DNA of 30,942 bases from DSWT01 sp036845725. Its GTDB lineage: Bacteria > Chloroflexota > Anaerolineae > B4-G1 > SLSP01. Below, piece by piece: positions 7,963-15,373 of this stretch. Position 1 is the stretch's first letter. Every line of letters begins with the position of its first letter. The position numbers were made by a program, and so were the translations under genes. The stretch lies in the NCBI GenBank assembly GCA_036845725.1, contig DAIUDK010000055.1, positions 1-30,942 on the forward strand. Reading direction: 5' to 3'. Under the pieces are notes generated by a model. That model ran no database searches and had not been told where the DNA came from. It saw only the letters and a program-made list of their open reading frames with translations.

Positions 7963-7981
7963 AACGGACTCCTCGTCCGTT
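7963..7981. repeat. Small perfect hairpin AACGGAC/GTCCGTT
   Basis: A 7-bp stem (7963-7969, 7975-7981) with the loop TCCTC. It is the third hairpin of the gap before the DegV gene and has no T-run. It may be a leader structure or a dispersed palindrome. Confidence 0.5.
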
Positions 7982-7991
7982 ACCGCCAGCT

Positions 7992-8012
7992 TTTTATTTT
8001 TCGTTTATCGTT
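7992..8012. repeat. Short degenerate heptanucleotide array
   Basis: Units TTTTATT, TTTCGTT and TATCGTT are adjacent with a 7-base period; the last two differ at one position. It lies upstream of the ribosome site of the DegV gene. The array is short, so chance is possible. Confidence 0.3.
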
Positions 8013-8054
8013 GGCGGCAACGGGCATTCAACAAACAAATAAGGAGTAGAACTT

Positions 8055-8927
8055 ATGGTTAAGATTATTGGTGACACAACTTCTGGCTTCCCGGAAGCGT
8101 ATGCCAGGCAGTATGACATTACCATTATTCCCCAGGTTATTACTATTGACGGTGTGTCTTATTTGGAAGGCATTGACATCGATTATCATACCTTTTTGGC
8201 CCGATTGGCGACAGTCCGGGAGCTTCCTAAAACAGCCGCACCCTACCCAGAACTCTTCGTCGAAGTTTATCGACGTCTTGCCCCCAGCAAAGAACCTATT
8301 TTGTGTATCTTGCCCTCTTCCATCGTCAGTGGAACTGTGCGCTCGGCTACGGTGGCCTTGCGGATAGCTATCGAACAAGGACTGACCGATCTGGATGTCA
8401 GGATCATCGACACGCAGCTCATTGCCAGTCCTGTGGCGACATTGCTCAAGTTGGCGGCGGAGTGGGCTGCCACGGGCCTGGATGCTGATACTATCGAAGC
8501 GCGCGTGGGTGCTATGGCCCGGCGCGGCAAGATCTACTTTTCCGTGGAGACATTGAAGTACCTGACCATGGGGGGGCGTATTGGTGGGGCCGCCGCTCTG
8601 GTCGGTAGCGCGCTACAGGTCAAGCCCGTGCTTACGTTTAGGGATGGTCAAATCGAGGCTTTCGAGAAGATACGCACTCACAGACGCGCTGTGGATCGTC
8701 TTAAAGAATTGGTTATGACACAGATCTCTCAGAACGGCGATGGGTTCTTGAGCATTATGCACGCCGATGTTGAAGATGAGGCGCAAGAATTGGCTGACGA
8801 AATGCGCGCCAGGTTGGGCATCTCTGATGTGCCGATTCTTGCGGTGCCGCCGGCGGTTGTGACGCATGGCGGGCCGGGTGTTTTAGGCGTGGGATTTTTT
8901 GCGGAAGGGCAGGGGCAGGTCAACTGA
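8055..8927 (+). CDS. DegV family fatty-acid-binding protein
   Basis: 290 aa, typical for DegV. It has GDTTSGFP at the N-terminus (usually DSTSDLP), a PSSIVSGTVRSA helix start at about 87-98, TMGGRIGG at 171-178 followed by VGSALQVKPVL, and THGGPG at 270-275. Family members bind a fatty acid in the cleft; FakB proteins present it to a kinase (FakA) for phosphorylation, but many DegV proteins have no known partner. No FakA-like DAK kinase is in the window. AAGGAGT lies 8 bases upstream of the ATG. The stop overlaps the next start by one base (TGATGA), so the GNAT-like protein is translationally coupled and likely functionally linked. Confidence 0.92.
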   Translation: MVKIIGDTTSGFPEAYARQYDITIIPQVITIDGVSYLEGIDIDYHTFLARLATVRELPKTAAPYPELFVEVYRRLAPSKEPILCILPSSIVSGTVRSATVALRIAIEQGLTDLDVRIIDTQLIASPVATLLKLAAEWAATGLDADTIEARVGAMARRGKIYFSVETLKYLTMGGRIGGAAALVGSALQVKPVLTFRDGQIEAFEKIRTHRRAVDRLKELVMTQISQNGDGFLSIMHADVEDEAQELADEMRARLGISDVPILAVPPAVVTHGGPGVLGVGFFAEGQGQVN

Positions 8928-10060
8928 TGAATATTCGCATTTTGGACACGACGAACCGGCGCGATGTGCGGCAGTTCGTTGAATTTCCGTTCACCCTTTA
9001 TGCACACTGTCCGCAATGGATGCCGCCGCTGGTATCGAGTGTTAAAGTGACAATGGACCGGCGGCGTTATCCGTTCTACCGACATTCGGACGCCGATTTC
9101 TTCGTGGCTGAAGATGGCGGCGAGGTCGTTGGACGTGTTGCCGTGCTCGAAAATCGCCGCTACAACGACTACAACCAGCGCAAGGCGGCATTTTTCTACT
9201 ATTTCGATGTCGTCGATGATGAGAACGTGGCGCGGGCGCTCTTCGATGCGGCGGCGGATTGGGCAGGGCGGCGTGGCCTCACGATGCTGTATGGGTCGAA
9301 GGGCTTTTTGCGTTCAGACGCACCGGGTATTTTGATCGAGGGTTTCGAGCATCGCGCGGCGCTGAGCATGCCGTACAACTATGCCTACTATCCACGGTTG
9401 ATGGAGGCTATCGGCTTCGAGAAGGAGATCGATTATCTCTCTGGCTACGTGGATAGAGATCAAGATCTCGACGAACGTTTCTACACGCTGGCGGACAAAA
9501 TCAAAGAACGGCGCGGGTTCTGGGTGAAAACTTTCAAGACTAAGGGCGAGTTGCGTGCGTGGATTCCCAAAATTCAACGGGTGAACAACGAAGCCTTTAC
9601 CGAAGTGTGGGGTTATTATCCTTTGGATGACGCCGAGGTGCAGATGATCGGCAGGCAAATGCTATCGATTGCCGACCCGCGGTTGATGAAGGTGGTGATG
9701 AAAGGTGACGATATTGCCGGCTTCGCTTTCGTCTTTCCGGATATTGCCAACGCGCTTAGGCAAGTGCGCGGACGTCTATGGCCTTTTGGCTGGATCCGCG
9801 TGTTGGCAGCGCTGAAGACCACCCGCCGGATGAGCGGCAACGGGGTGGGCCTCCTGCCGGAATATCAGGGGATGGGCGGCAGTACACTGTTGTACGTTGA
9901 ACTGGCCAAGACGCTCAAGGCAGCTAAGGCCACTCACTGTGATCTCGCGCAGGCGATGGAAACAAATATCAAGAGCCTGGGCGATATGAACGCCATCGGC
10001 GCGCAATGGTACAAACGCCACCGGGTCTACCGGCGTGCCATTGAGGTGACTTCTTCTTAA
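8927..10060 (+). CDS. GNAT-superfamily-like acyltransferase
   Basis: 377 aa. The N-terminal half resembles a degenerate acyltransferase domain (FVAEDGGEVVGRVAV at about 60-75 matches the GNAT beta-strand pattern). The C-terminal half ends with a better acyl-CoA loop, PEYQGMGGSTLLY at about 311-323, which fits the Q-x-x-G-x-G motif. Proteins of this two-lobed type are commonly annotated as N-acetyltransferases without a known substrate. The one-base overlap with the DegV gene suggests an acyl or lipid substrate, which is inference. A gap of 36 bases separates it from the sulfotransferase gene in the same direction, so one transcript may cover 8055-12712. The first ATG is the only reasonable start. 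Confidence 0.75.
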   Translation: MNIRILDTTNRRDVRQFVEFPFTLYAHCPQWMPPLVSSVKVTMDRRRYPFYRHSDADFFVAEDGGEVVGRVAVLENRRYNDYNQRKAAFFYYFDVVDDENVARALFDAAADWAGRRGLTMLYGSKGFLRSDAPGILIEGFEHRAALSMPYNYAYYPRLMEAIGFEKEIDYLSGYVDRDQDLDERFYTLADKIKERRGFWVKTFKTKGELRAWIPKIQRVNNEAFTEVWGYYPLDDAEVQMIGRQMLSIADPRLMKVVMKGDDIAGFAFVFPDIANALRQVRGRLWPFGWIRVLAALKTTRRMSGNGVGLLPEYQGMGGSTLLYVELAKTLKAAKATHCDLAQAMETNIKSLGDMNAIGAQWYKRHRVYRRAIEVTSS

Positions 10061-10096
10061 AACTTCTAGTTAATGTAGGGATAATCGAGGTGTTTA

Positions 10097-11221
10097 ATGA
10101 GCTATTTTCGCAAAAATGGACTGACGCGTGTGGATCAACAATTCCTGGCTGGGGGCTCTTTTGTGAACTGGGTGCGTCTTATCGCCGCTAACGGCGGCGT
10201 CGATTGGCGCTACTGGATCAGAAGCCTATACGTCTCCATTGTGGCACTGCTGAACACGCCGTTTCGTGCTTATGAGCACGCCAGATTTGGCGCGCGCATC
10301 ACGGCGACGCCCATTCGTGAAGCGCCGATATTTATCTTGGGGCATTGGCGTAGTGGTACCACCCACGTCATGCGCTTGATGGCGCGGGACCCGGCCTTCG
10401 CCATCGTAACTTTCGTCCATACGATGATTCCCGGGTTGTATTTGAGCAGCCCGCTGTTTCGCAAACTCCTGGTCAGTAGCCTGCCCAAAGTCCGCCCTAT
10501 GGACAATGTCACCGTCGCGCCGGACGCTGCTGAAGAGGAAGAATACGCACTCGGCAACCTCAGCCCGTACTCGTTTTACCATGCATTATCTTTCCCCAAA
10601 AAGATGCGCGAAATTTTCGATAGATATGTGCTCTTCGAAGGCGTGGAGCGCAAGGTCATCGAGCAATGGAAGGCGATTTACCTTCACTTCCTCAAAAAAG
10701 TGACCTTCTCTTCGGGTGGCAAACGGCTGCTGCTCAAAAATCCGGCGAATACGGGCCGCATCCCCACGTTGCTGGAGATGTTCCCCGACGCGAAGTTCGT
10801 CTACGTCTATCGCAACCCTTATGTCGTCTACAGTTCGACGATGCACTGGTTGGACAAAGAACTTGTGCCGACGGCACTACAGGATGTCGACGAGGAGACG
10901 GTGCGTGAGAACGCGCTGCGCAACTATGAGAAGTTGATGCTGCGCTACGAAACCGACAAAACACTGATCCCCGAAGGCAATCTTATCGAGGTGCGTTTCG
11001 AGGATTTCGAGGCCGATCCACTTGGCGAGGTGGCGCGCGTCTATCAGGCACTCGGGTTTGTGCTGGCCCCTGAGGTTCAGGTGCAGATGCAGCACTATCT
11101 CTCGACGGTGAATGGATACCAAAAGAACGTTTACCATCTCGATCGCCGGACTCAGCGTGAACTGGCCCGGCGCTGGGGATTTATGATCCGGCGCTGGCAT
11201 TATGATCTGCCGAACGCATAA
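10097..11221 (+). CDS. PAPS-dependent sulfotransferase family protein
   Basis: 374 aa. The 5'-phosphosulfate-binding loop is LGHWRSGTTH at 81-90. The 3'-phosphate-binding segment is FVYVYRNPYVVYSS at about 235-248, with R240 and S247/S248. A conserved LLLKNPANTGRI block precedes it and a C-terminal YHLDRRTQ region follows. The family transfers sulfate from PAPS to hydroxyls of glycans, lipids or small molecules; the target is unknown. A hydrophobic stretch near 40-55 may give peripheral membrane contact. GAGGTG 7 bases before the ATG supports the start. It is followed after 21 bases by a sugar symporter gene, so a sulfated glycoside or glycolipid is a plausible product. Confidence 0.85.
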   Translation: MSYFRKNGLTRVDQQFLAGGSFVNWVRLIAANGGVDWRYWIRSLYVSIVALLNTPFRAYEHARFGARITATPIREAPIFILGHWRSGTTHVMRLMARDPAFAIVTFVHTMIPGLYLSSPLFRKLLVSSLPKVRPMDNVTVAPDAAEEEEYALGNLSPYSFYHALSFPKKMREIFDRYVLFEGVERKVIEQWKAIYLHFLKKVTFSSGGKRLLLKNPANTGRIPTLLEMFPDAKFVYVYRNPYVVYSSTMHWLDKELVPTALQDVDEETVRENALRNYEKLMLRYETDKTLIPEGNLIEVRFEDFEADPLGEVARVYQALGFVLAPEVQVQMQHYLSTVNGYQKNVYHLDRRTQRELARRWGFMIRRWHYDLPNA

Positions 11222-11242
11222 ACATCACCAGAGGATACCGTA

Positions 11243-12712
11243 ATGGACGCACCCGTGACACGCAAAGGGCTTCCACGGTTGACCAAAGTGATCTACGGCA
11301 CCGGCGACTGGGGCATGGCGACCTTCAACACGCTCCGGCAGATCTTCTACGCCATCTTCTTGACGGATGTGGTGGGCCTTGATCCGCGCCTGGCCTCCTT
11401 TGCCGTGTTGATCGGCGTGCTCTGGGATGCAATCAACGATCCGTTAGTCGGTGTGCTCAGTGACAAGGTGCGCAGTAAGTGGGGACGTCGCCGGCCTTTT
11501 CTGCTCTATTTTGCCGTCCCTTATGGCTTGGCATTTCTGGCGTTGTGGTGGGCGCCGCCGTGGAAAAGTCAGCTCTTGTTGATGATCCACGTGACACTGG
11601 CTTACGCCCTCAGCGATACCTTCCAGACTTTGGTGATCGTGCCTTTCCACGCACTCACGCCTGAAATCACCTCAGACTACGATGAGCGCACGTCACTGAC
11701 GAGCTATCGCATGTTCTTCAATCTGATCGCCTCCATCGTCACCGCTGTTGTTGCACCGATAATCGTGAATGCAGCATTGGCGAACGGCGGCACGCAGCAG
11801 CAAGGTTATCTGATCGTCGCGGCGCTCTTCGGTGCGTCAGCCATCATCCCTTACTTGCTGATCTTCTTCACCGTGCGCGAGAAATCGAGCAGCGAACGCC
11901 CAGTGGAGATGGCATCCTTTGGTGACACGTTGCGCACCGCCTGGCAAAACGTCCCGTTCCGCTACGCGACCGCGCTCTATATGCTCAACTGGGTGACGTT
12001 CGACCTGATCGGCGTGGCGCTGCCGTATTTTCTAGCCTACTGGATCGCGCAGGGTAACTTGTTGGCGACCGTTCCGGGAATTGGGATGCCTATCGAATCG
12101 GTGGTGTTGGGGGCGATGCTGTTGACTGCCGTCATCGTGCTACCCTTCTGGACCTGGCTGGCAAAGCGTTTGAGCAAGCGTATCGCCTACATCATCGCAA
12201 TTGCATTCTGGGTGCTGTTACTCTTGGTGTTGAACTTTGTGCCGCCATTACAATATACGCTGGTGATCATCATGGCAGTGTTGATTGGAATCAGTGTCTC
12301 TGCGGCGCATGTGCTGCCCGACGCAATCTTCCCCGACGTCATCGATTGGGATGAACTGTGTACCGGCGAGCGTCATGAGGGCATCTACTATGGGGCCAAG
12401 AACTTTGTCCGCAAGGTGACCACCGCGATTGCCATCTTTGTGGCCCTGCAGATGCTTGGCTGGCTGGGGTATCAGTCGCCACCGGAGGGAGCGACGCAGT
12501 TTACTCAGCCGGACTCTGCAATTCTGGGCATTCGACTGCTTACCGGACCGGCGGGAGCGGCGATTCTGGGCGCTGTGTTGGTGGTGGCGTGGTACTACCC
12601 GTTGGATCGCCAGCGCCACAAGCGTGTTTTGCGACTGCTGGCGCGTCGTCAGGCTCGCGAGGCCCGGCGGCGGGCCGCGTTGGGGCTGCCGGTGCAATCT
12701 GCGCTCGATTAG
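11243..12712 (+). CDS. GPH-type glycoside/pentoside/hexuronide:cation symporter (MFS)
   Basis: 489 aa with about 12 hydrophobic segments. The first segment carries YGTGDWGM and the following loop DAINDPLVGVLSDKVRSKWGRRRPF, the signature of the GPH (melibiose-permease-like) family; DAIFPDVIDWDE appears in the second half as is usual. The family imports sugars, glycosides or uronides with Na+ or H+; related proteins also move lipids (MFSD2-type), which is worth noting beside DegV and sulfotransferase genes. AGAGGAT is located 8 bases upstream of the ATG. The C-terminus is Arg-rich and cytoplasmic. The gap of 21 bases to the sulfotransferase supports cotranscription. Confidence 0.9.
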   Translation: MDAPVTRKGLPRLTKVIYGTGDWGMATFNTLRQIFYAIFLTDVVGLDPRLASFAVLIGVLWDAINDPLVGVLSDKVRSKWGRRRPFLLYFAVPYGLAFLALWWAPPWKSQLLLMIHVTLAYALSDTFQTLVIVPFHALTPEITSDYDERTSLTSYRMFFNLIASIVTAVVAPIIVNAALANGGTQQQGYLIVAALFGASAIIPYLLIFFTVREKSSSERPVEMASFGDTLRTAWQNVPFRYATALYMLNWVTFDLIGVALPYFLAYWIAQGNLLATVPGIGMPIESVVLGAMLLTAVIVLPFWTWLAKRLSKRIAYIIAIAFWVLLLLVLNFVPPLQYTLVIIMAVLIGISVSAAHVLPDAIFPDVIDWDELCTGERHEGIYYGAKNFVRKVTTAIAIFVALQMLGWLGYQSPPEGATQFTQPDSAILGIRLLTGPAGAAILGAVLVVAWYYPLDRQRHKRVLRLLARRQAREARRRAALGLPVQSALD

Positions 12713-12764
12713 TACAAAATGACCAAAGTCTCATCAGGTATTGTGTTAGGCTTTTATAGTCGTT

Positions 12765-12799
12765 TTGTCAATTCTAATGATATCGAAATGATATATAAT
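12765..12799 (+). promoter_or_regulatory. AT-rich promoter region of the L,D-transpeptidase gene
   Basis: A consensus TATAAT is at 12794-12799 in a very AT-rich stretch of the 126-base gap. The best -35 match, TTGTCA at 12765-12770, is 23 nt away, so the exact pairing is uncertain. Confidence 0.35.
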
Positions 12800-12838
12800 A
12801 TATATTGATCCTGGGAACATAACGTACACGAGGAAGCC

Positions 12839-13885
12839 ATGATGCAATCATCTATCAATCGCCGTCAATTTTTGAAACTGGGTGCTGCCGCATTAGCCTG
12901 GGTATTATGGCCCAAAGTACCGGTGCTGGAAGCGTCAACTGCTCTAGCGGATTCGTTCGAGCTGGAATCGCTGCCGGAGTTTTTGCCGCCGCCAGCATCT
13001 TTGGGCCGTATTATCAATGCGCGAAGCGCTATTCGACGCTCGCCCTCACCCACCGCAGAACTCGTCGCGTGGAAAGCGCGCGATGAAGTGATCCCGTTGA
13101 AGGCCACGCTGGTGGGCGAAGCGCCGTGGCCGAGCAATCCGGTGTGGTACTTCACCGAGGGCGGCTTCATTCATAGTGGCTATGTCCATCCTTCTGAGAA
13201 CGTCCTGCAAACCGATATCGTGACCAACGTGCCAACGCCTGGCTTCTGGGCTGAAGTGACTGTCCCCATGGCGATCAGCCGTTCGTCGCCGGATTCGCCC
13301 TATGCCGGACGCCGACTCTACTATGAAACCACGTATCGTGTTGTCAACGCCGTGCAAGATGAGCAGGGCGAATGGTGGTACCAACTCCAGGAAGGTCTTG
13401 CCTGGGGACCCGGGCCTTATGCTCCGGCAGCAATGCTGCGTCCAATCACTCGCGAGGACCTGGCCCCGATTTCGTATGGACATCCCGACAAATGGGTGCA
13501 TATCGATATCAGCGACCAGATGCTCACGTGTTTCGAGGGGCAGACGCCTGTCTTTTCCACGCCGGTGGCTTCGGGGTTGTGGGACACGGCGACGCCGCTT
13601 GGCGAATTTCGTATCCTCTACCAACGGCATGCGCAGCGGATGATCGGCGATGATTACGATTTGGTGGGAGTGGCGTTTCCCACGTACTTCACCAATGCGG
13701 GGGTCGCCATCCATGGGACGTACTGGCATAACGATTATGGGCGGCGTCACAGTCACGGTTGCCTCAACGTGCCAAGTCGTGCCGCGCGTTGGGTCTTCCG
13801 TTGGGTCGAGCCTTACGTCCCCTATGAATTGTACACCTATCGTTCAACGCCCGAGGAAGGCACACGCGTCGTCGTCGTCGCATGA
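12839..13885 (+). CDS. Tat-exported L,D-transpeptidase (YkuD domain)
   Basis: 348 aa. The N-terminus NRRQFLKLG followed by a hydrophobic stretch and a Ser/Ala-rich cleavage region is a twin-arginine signal. Two SH3-like segments occur at about 55-130 and 135-200. The YkuD catalytic domain is at about 218-345: WVHIDISDQMLTCFEG at the start, IHGTYWH with H292, and SHGCLN with the catalytic C308. These enzymes make 3-3 crosslinks in peptidoglycan or attach proteins to it, outside the membrane. GAGGAAG 3-4 bases before the tandem ATGATG supports the start; either Met is possible. A strong terminator closes the gene. Tat export suggests folding or cofactor loading in the cytoplasm. Confidence 0.92.
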   Translation: MMQSSINRRQFLKLGAAALAWVLWPKVPVLEASTALADSFELESLPEFLPPPASLGRIINARSAIRRSPSPTAELVAWKARDEVIPLKATLVGEAPWPSNPVWYFTEGGFIHSGYVHPSENVLQTDIVTNVPTPGFWAEVTVPMAISRSSPDSPYAGRRLYYETTYRVVNAVQDEQGEWWYQLQEGLAWGPGPYAPAAMLRPITREDLAPISYGHPDKWVHIDISDQMLTCFEGQTPVFSTPVASGLWDTATPLGEFRILYQRHAQRMIGDDYDLVGVAFPTYFTNAGVAIHGTYWHNDYGRRHSHGCLNVPSRAARWVFRWVEPYVPYELYTYRSTPEEGTRVVVVA

Positions 13886-13903
13886 ATGTGAAAATATTGC
13901 ATG

Positions 13904-13950
13904 GGGCGATTTGGTGAGCGAGTGCAGCACGCTCGCCAAATCGCCCTTTT
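13904..13950 (+). terminator. Strong rho-independent terminator
   Basis: A 17-bp stem (13904-13920 with 13930-13946) containing a single wobble pair, a 9-nt loop and TTTT immediately after. It separates the L,D-transpeptidase from the TPR gene. Confidence 0.9.
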
Positions 13951-13991
13951 AACCTATCGCTTTAGCGGTCTATTTGCTAGGGGGCAAAGAC

Positions 13992-14597
13992 ATGTCAGAA
14001 GAGCCTGAAATCGTTGAAACGGATGCAGAGATTGTTGAGCAGGAGACGCCGGATCCACACGCCGCGCAACTTGAGGAACTGAACAGGCAGGCGCGCGAGC
14101 ACCTGGCCGCGAATGCGTGGGAGCCGGCGCTCGAAGCGTACCGGCAGGCGCTTGCGTTGGCGGAGGAGGCCGGTGACGTTGCCAACAAGGCCGAGGCGCT
14201 GAACAATATCGCCAGCGTCTACTTGGCGCGAAAAGAATGGGCGGAGGCGCTTGAAACGCTCGTACCGGCGCGCGCCCTGCTGCGCGAGGCCGCCGACCAG
14301 GAGGGCGAAGCGACCACCCTCAACAACATCGCATCGGCCTACAACGGGCTGGGGGATTGGGTGCAGGCTACAACGGTCTACGAAGAGGCGCTCGCCATCC
14401 GCGAGGCGCAGAGCGATTTGGAGGGCCAGGCCAAGACGATCCGCAACCTGGCCATCATCTACGCGCAGCACGGCAACCGTGATAAGGCTAAGACTTTTCT
14501 CAATAAGGCGATGCAGCTTGCCAAAAAAGCTAAGTCTCGCGAGTTAGTTGGCATCATCCGCGCCACGCTGTCGCAATTGCCGAGGTTCAAGCGGTAA
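13992..14597 (+). CDS. TPR repeat protein
   Basis: 201 aa. An acidic N-terminal tail (residues 1-25) is followed by about four tetratricopeptide repeats covering the rest, for example ALNNIASVYLARKEWAEALE and TLNNIASAYNGLGDWVQA, with the usual A/G-Y and A-x-x-x-Y spacing. No signal peptide, membrane helix or enzyme domain is present, so it is a cytoplasmic scaffold or adaptor of unknown partner. The ATG at 13992 was chosen because AGGGGG lies 7 bases upstream; an in-frame TTG at 13974 has no ribosome site. It is isolated by a strong terminator upstream and faces a convergent gene downstream. The positively charged end (FKR) may contact nucleic acid or membrane, but this is speculative. Confidence 0.85.
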   Translation: MSEEPEIVETDAEIVEQETPDPHAAQLEELNRQAREHLAANAWEPALEAYRQALALAEEAGDVANKAEALNNIASVYLARKEWAEALETLVPARALLREAADQEGEATTLNNIASAYNGLGDWVQATTVYEEALAIREAQSDLEGQAKTIRNLAIIYAQHGNRDKAKTFLNKAMQLAKKAKSRELVGIIRATLSQLPRFKR

Positions 14598-14653
14598 AAC
14601 GTGAACCGTAGCGCGTGCAAAATGCCCGCGTTACTCTCTAACTCTAGCCTCTC
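14598..14653. repeat. Possible degenerate heptanucleotide array after the TPR gene
   Basis: Read in sevens from 14598 the sequence gives AACGTGA, ACCGTAG, CGCGTGC, then AAAATGC and CCGCGTT, then ACTCTCT, AACTCTA, GCCTCTC. The first three share CGT in phase and the last two share CTCT in phase. The middle is weak; chance is possible. Confidence 0.3.
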
Positions 14654-14658
14654 CCCTG

Positions 14659-14693
14659 TTGCTGTGGCGCGGTCTGGAAACCGGCCACAGCAA
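14659..14693. terminator. Hairpin in the convergent gap (bidirectional terminator candidate)
   Basis: A perfect 10-bp stem (14659-14668 with 14684-14693) continues after a single bulged G into a 4-bp stem and a 6-nt loop. It lies between two convergent genes, as expected for a shared transcription end, but no T-run is present on either side. Confidence 0.55.
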
Positions 14694-14703
14694 GCACGCG
14701 CGC

Positions 14704-15291
14704 TCAGAAGGCCGGATGGCGCGGTGCGGGCATACAGATGATCTCTGTGAATTCCAGATCGAAGAAGGTCTGCGCGTGCGTGGGATAGAGGATCACTGCT
14801 GTATCCGCACCCTGGCCCGTTCCGGCGATCGCCAGCACTGGCTTATTCTCTGGCACCAGTCCCGCATCGCCAGCCATCAGCGCGATCTCTGCGACGACCT
14901 TCATCCCCTGCCCGAAAATCCGCAGCGTGAAGGCGATAATCTCCTCAACCTCGTACGTCCCCAATTTTTTGCGCACAGCGCGTCCCACGCCGCCGAAAGC
15001 GTGTGTCGTCGTGAGGATGTGGACACCCGTGCGGGTCAATGCAGCGGCGTTCTTCGGGGTTAGCTCCTGTTGGTGCGGCGCGGCGAATCCTGTGGAGTGC
15101 GTCACCGCGACGACCGTGAACCCGGCAAAGACTTCGGCTGCACGGACGGCGGTTGCACCGCCCGTCGTGGCGACCAGCACGGTATCAATCCCCAGCGCTT
15201 CTGCGCGCTCACGGGCCAGCGCCAACGTGCGTTCGGTGTTCTCCGGCCCGGACTTGCCAAAGTATACAGTCTGTGCAATATATTCTGTCAT
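14704..15291 (-). CDS. Stand-alone pyruvate kinase alpha/beta (C-terminal)-like domain protein
   Basis: 195 aa. The order YFGKSGPENTERTLALA, VLVATTGGATAVRAAE, VVAVTHSTGF and a late FGGVGRAVRKKLG matches stand-alone relatives of the PK_C domain, the allosteric-effector domain at the C-terminus of pyruvate kinase. The catalytic barrel is absent, so it is not a pyruvate kinase itself; it may bind a phosphorylated ligand. The function is not established. The start at 15291 is chosen because AGGAGG is 6 bases upstream; the open frame extends to 15363 but that part includes the terminator hairpin of the neighbouring gene. It is separated from the binding-protein gene upstream by that terminator, hence it needs its own promoter. 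Confidence 0.75.
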   Translation of the reverse strand: MTEYIAQTVYFGKSGPENTERTLALARERAEALGIDTVLVATTGGATAVRAAEVFAGFTVVAVTHSTGFAAPHQQELTPKNAAALTRTGVHILTTTHAFGGVGRAVRKKLGTYEVEEIIAFTLRIFGQGMKVVAEIALMAGDAGLVPENKPVLAIAGTGQGADTAVILYPTHAQTFFDLEFTEIICMPAPRHPAF

Positions 15292-15330
15292 TTCGACCTC
15301 CTGGCATAAGGATCTGATATTATGTATACA

Positions 15331-15358
15331 AAAACGGGGCCTACTGAGGCCCCGTTTT
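15331..15358 (-). terminator. Rho-independent terminator of the binding-lipoprotein gene
   Basis: An 11-bp stem (15331-15341 with 15348-15358) with a GC-rich core, a 6-nt loop, and on the minus strand a run of five T residues at its 3' end. It is 16 bases after the stop at 15374. Confidence 0.88.
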
Positions 15359-15373
15359 CTCATGTGTGAAATC

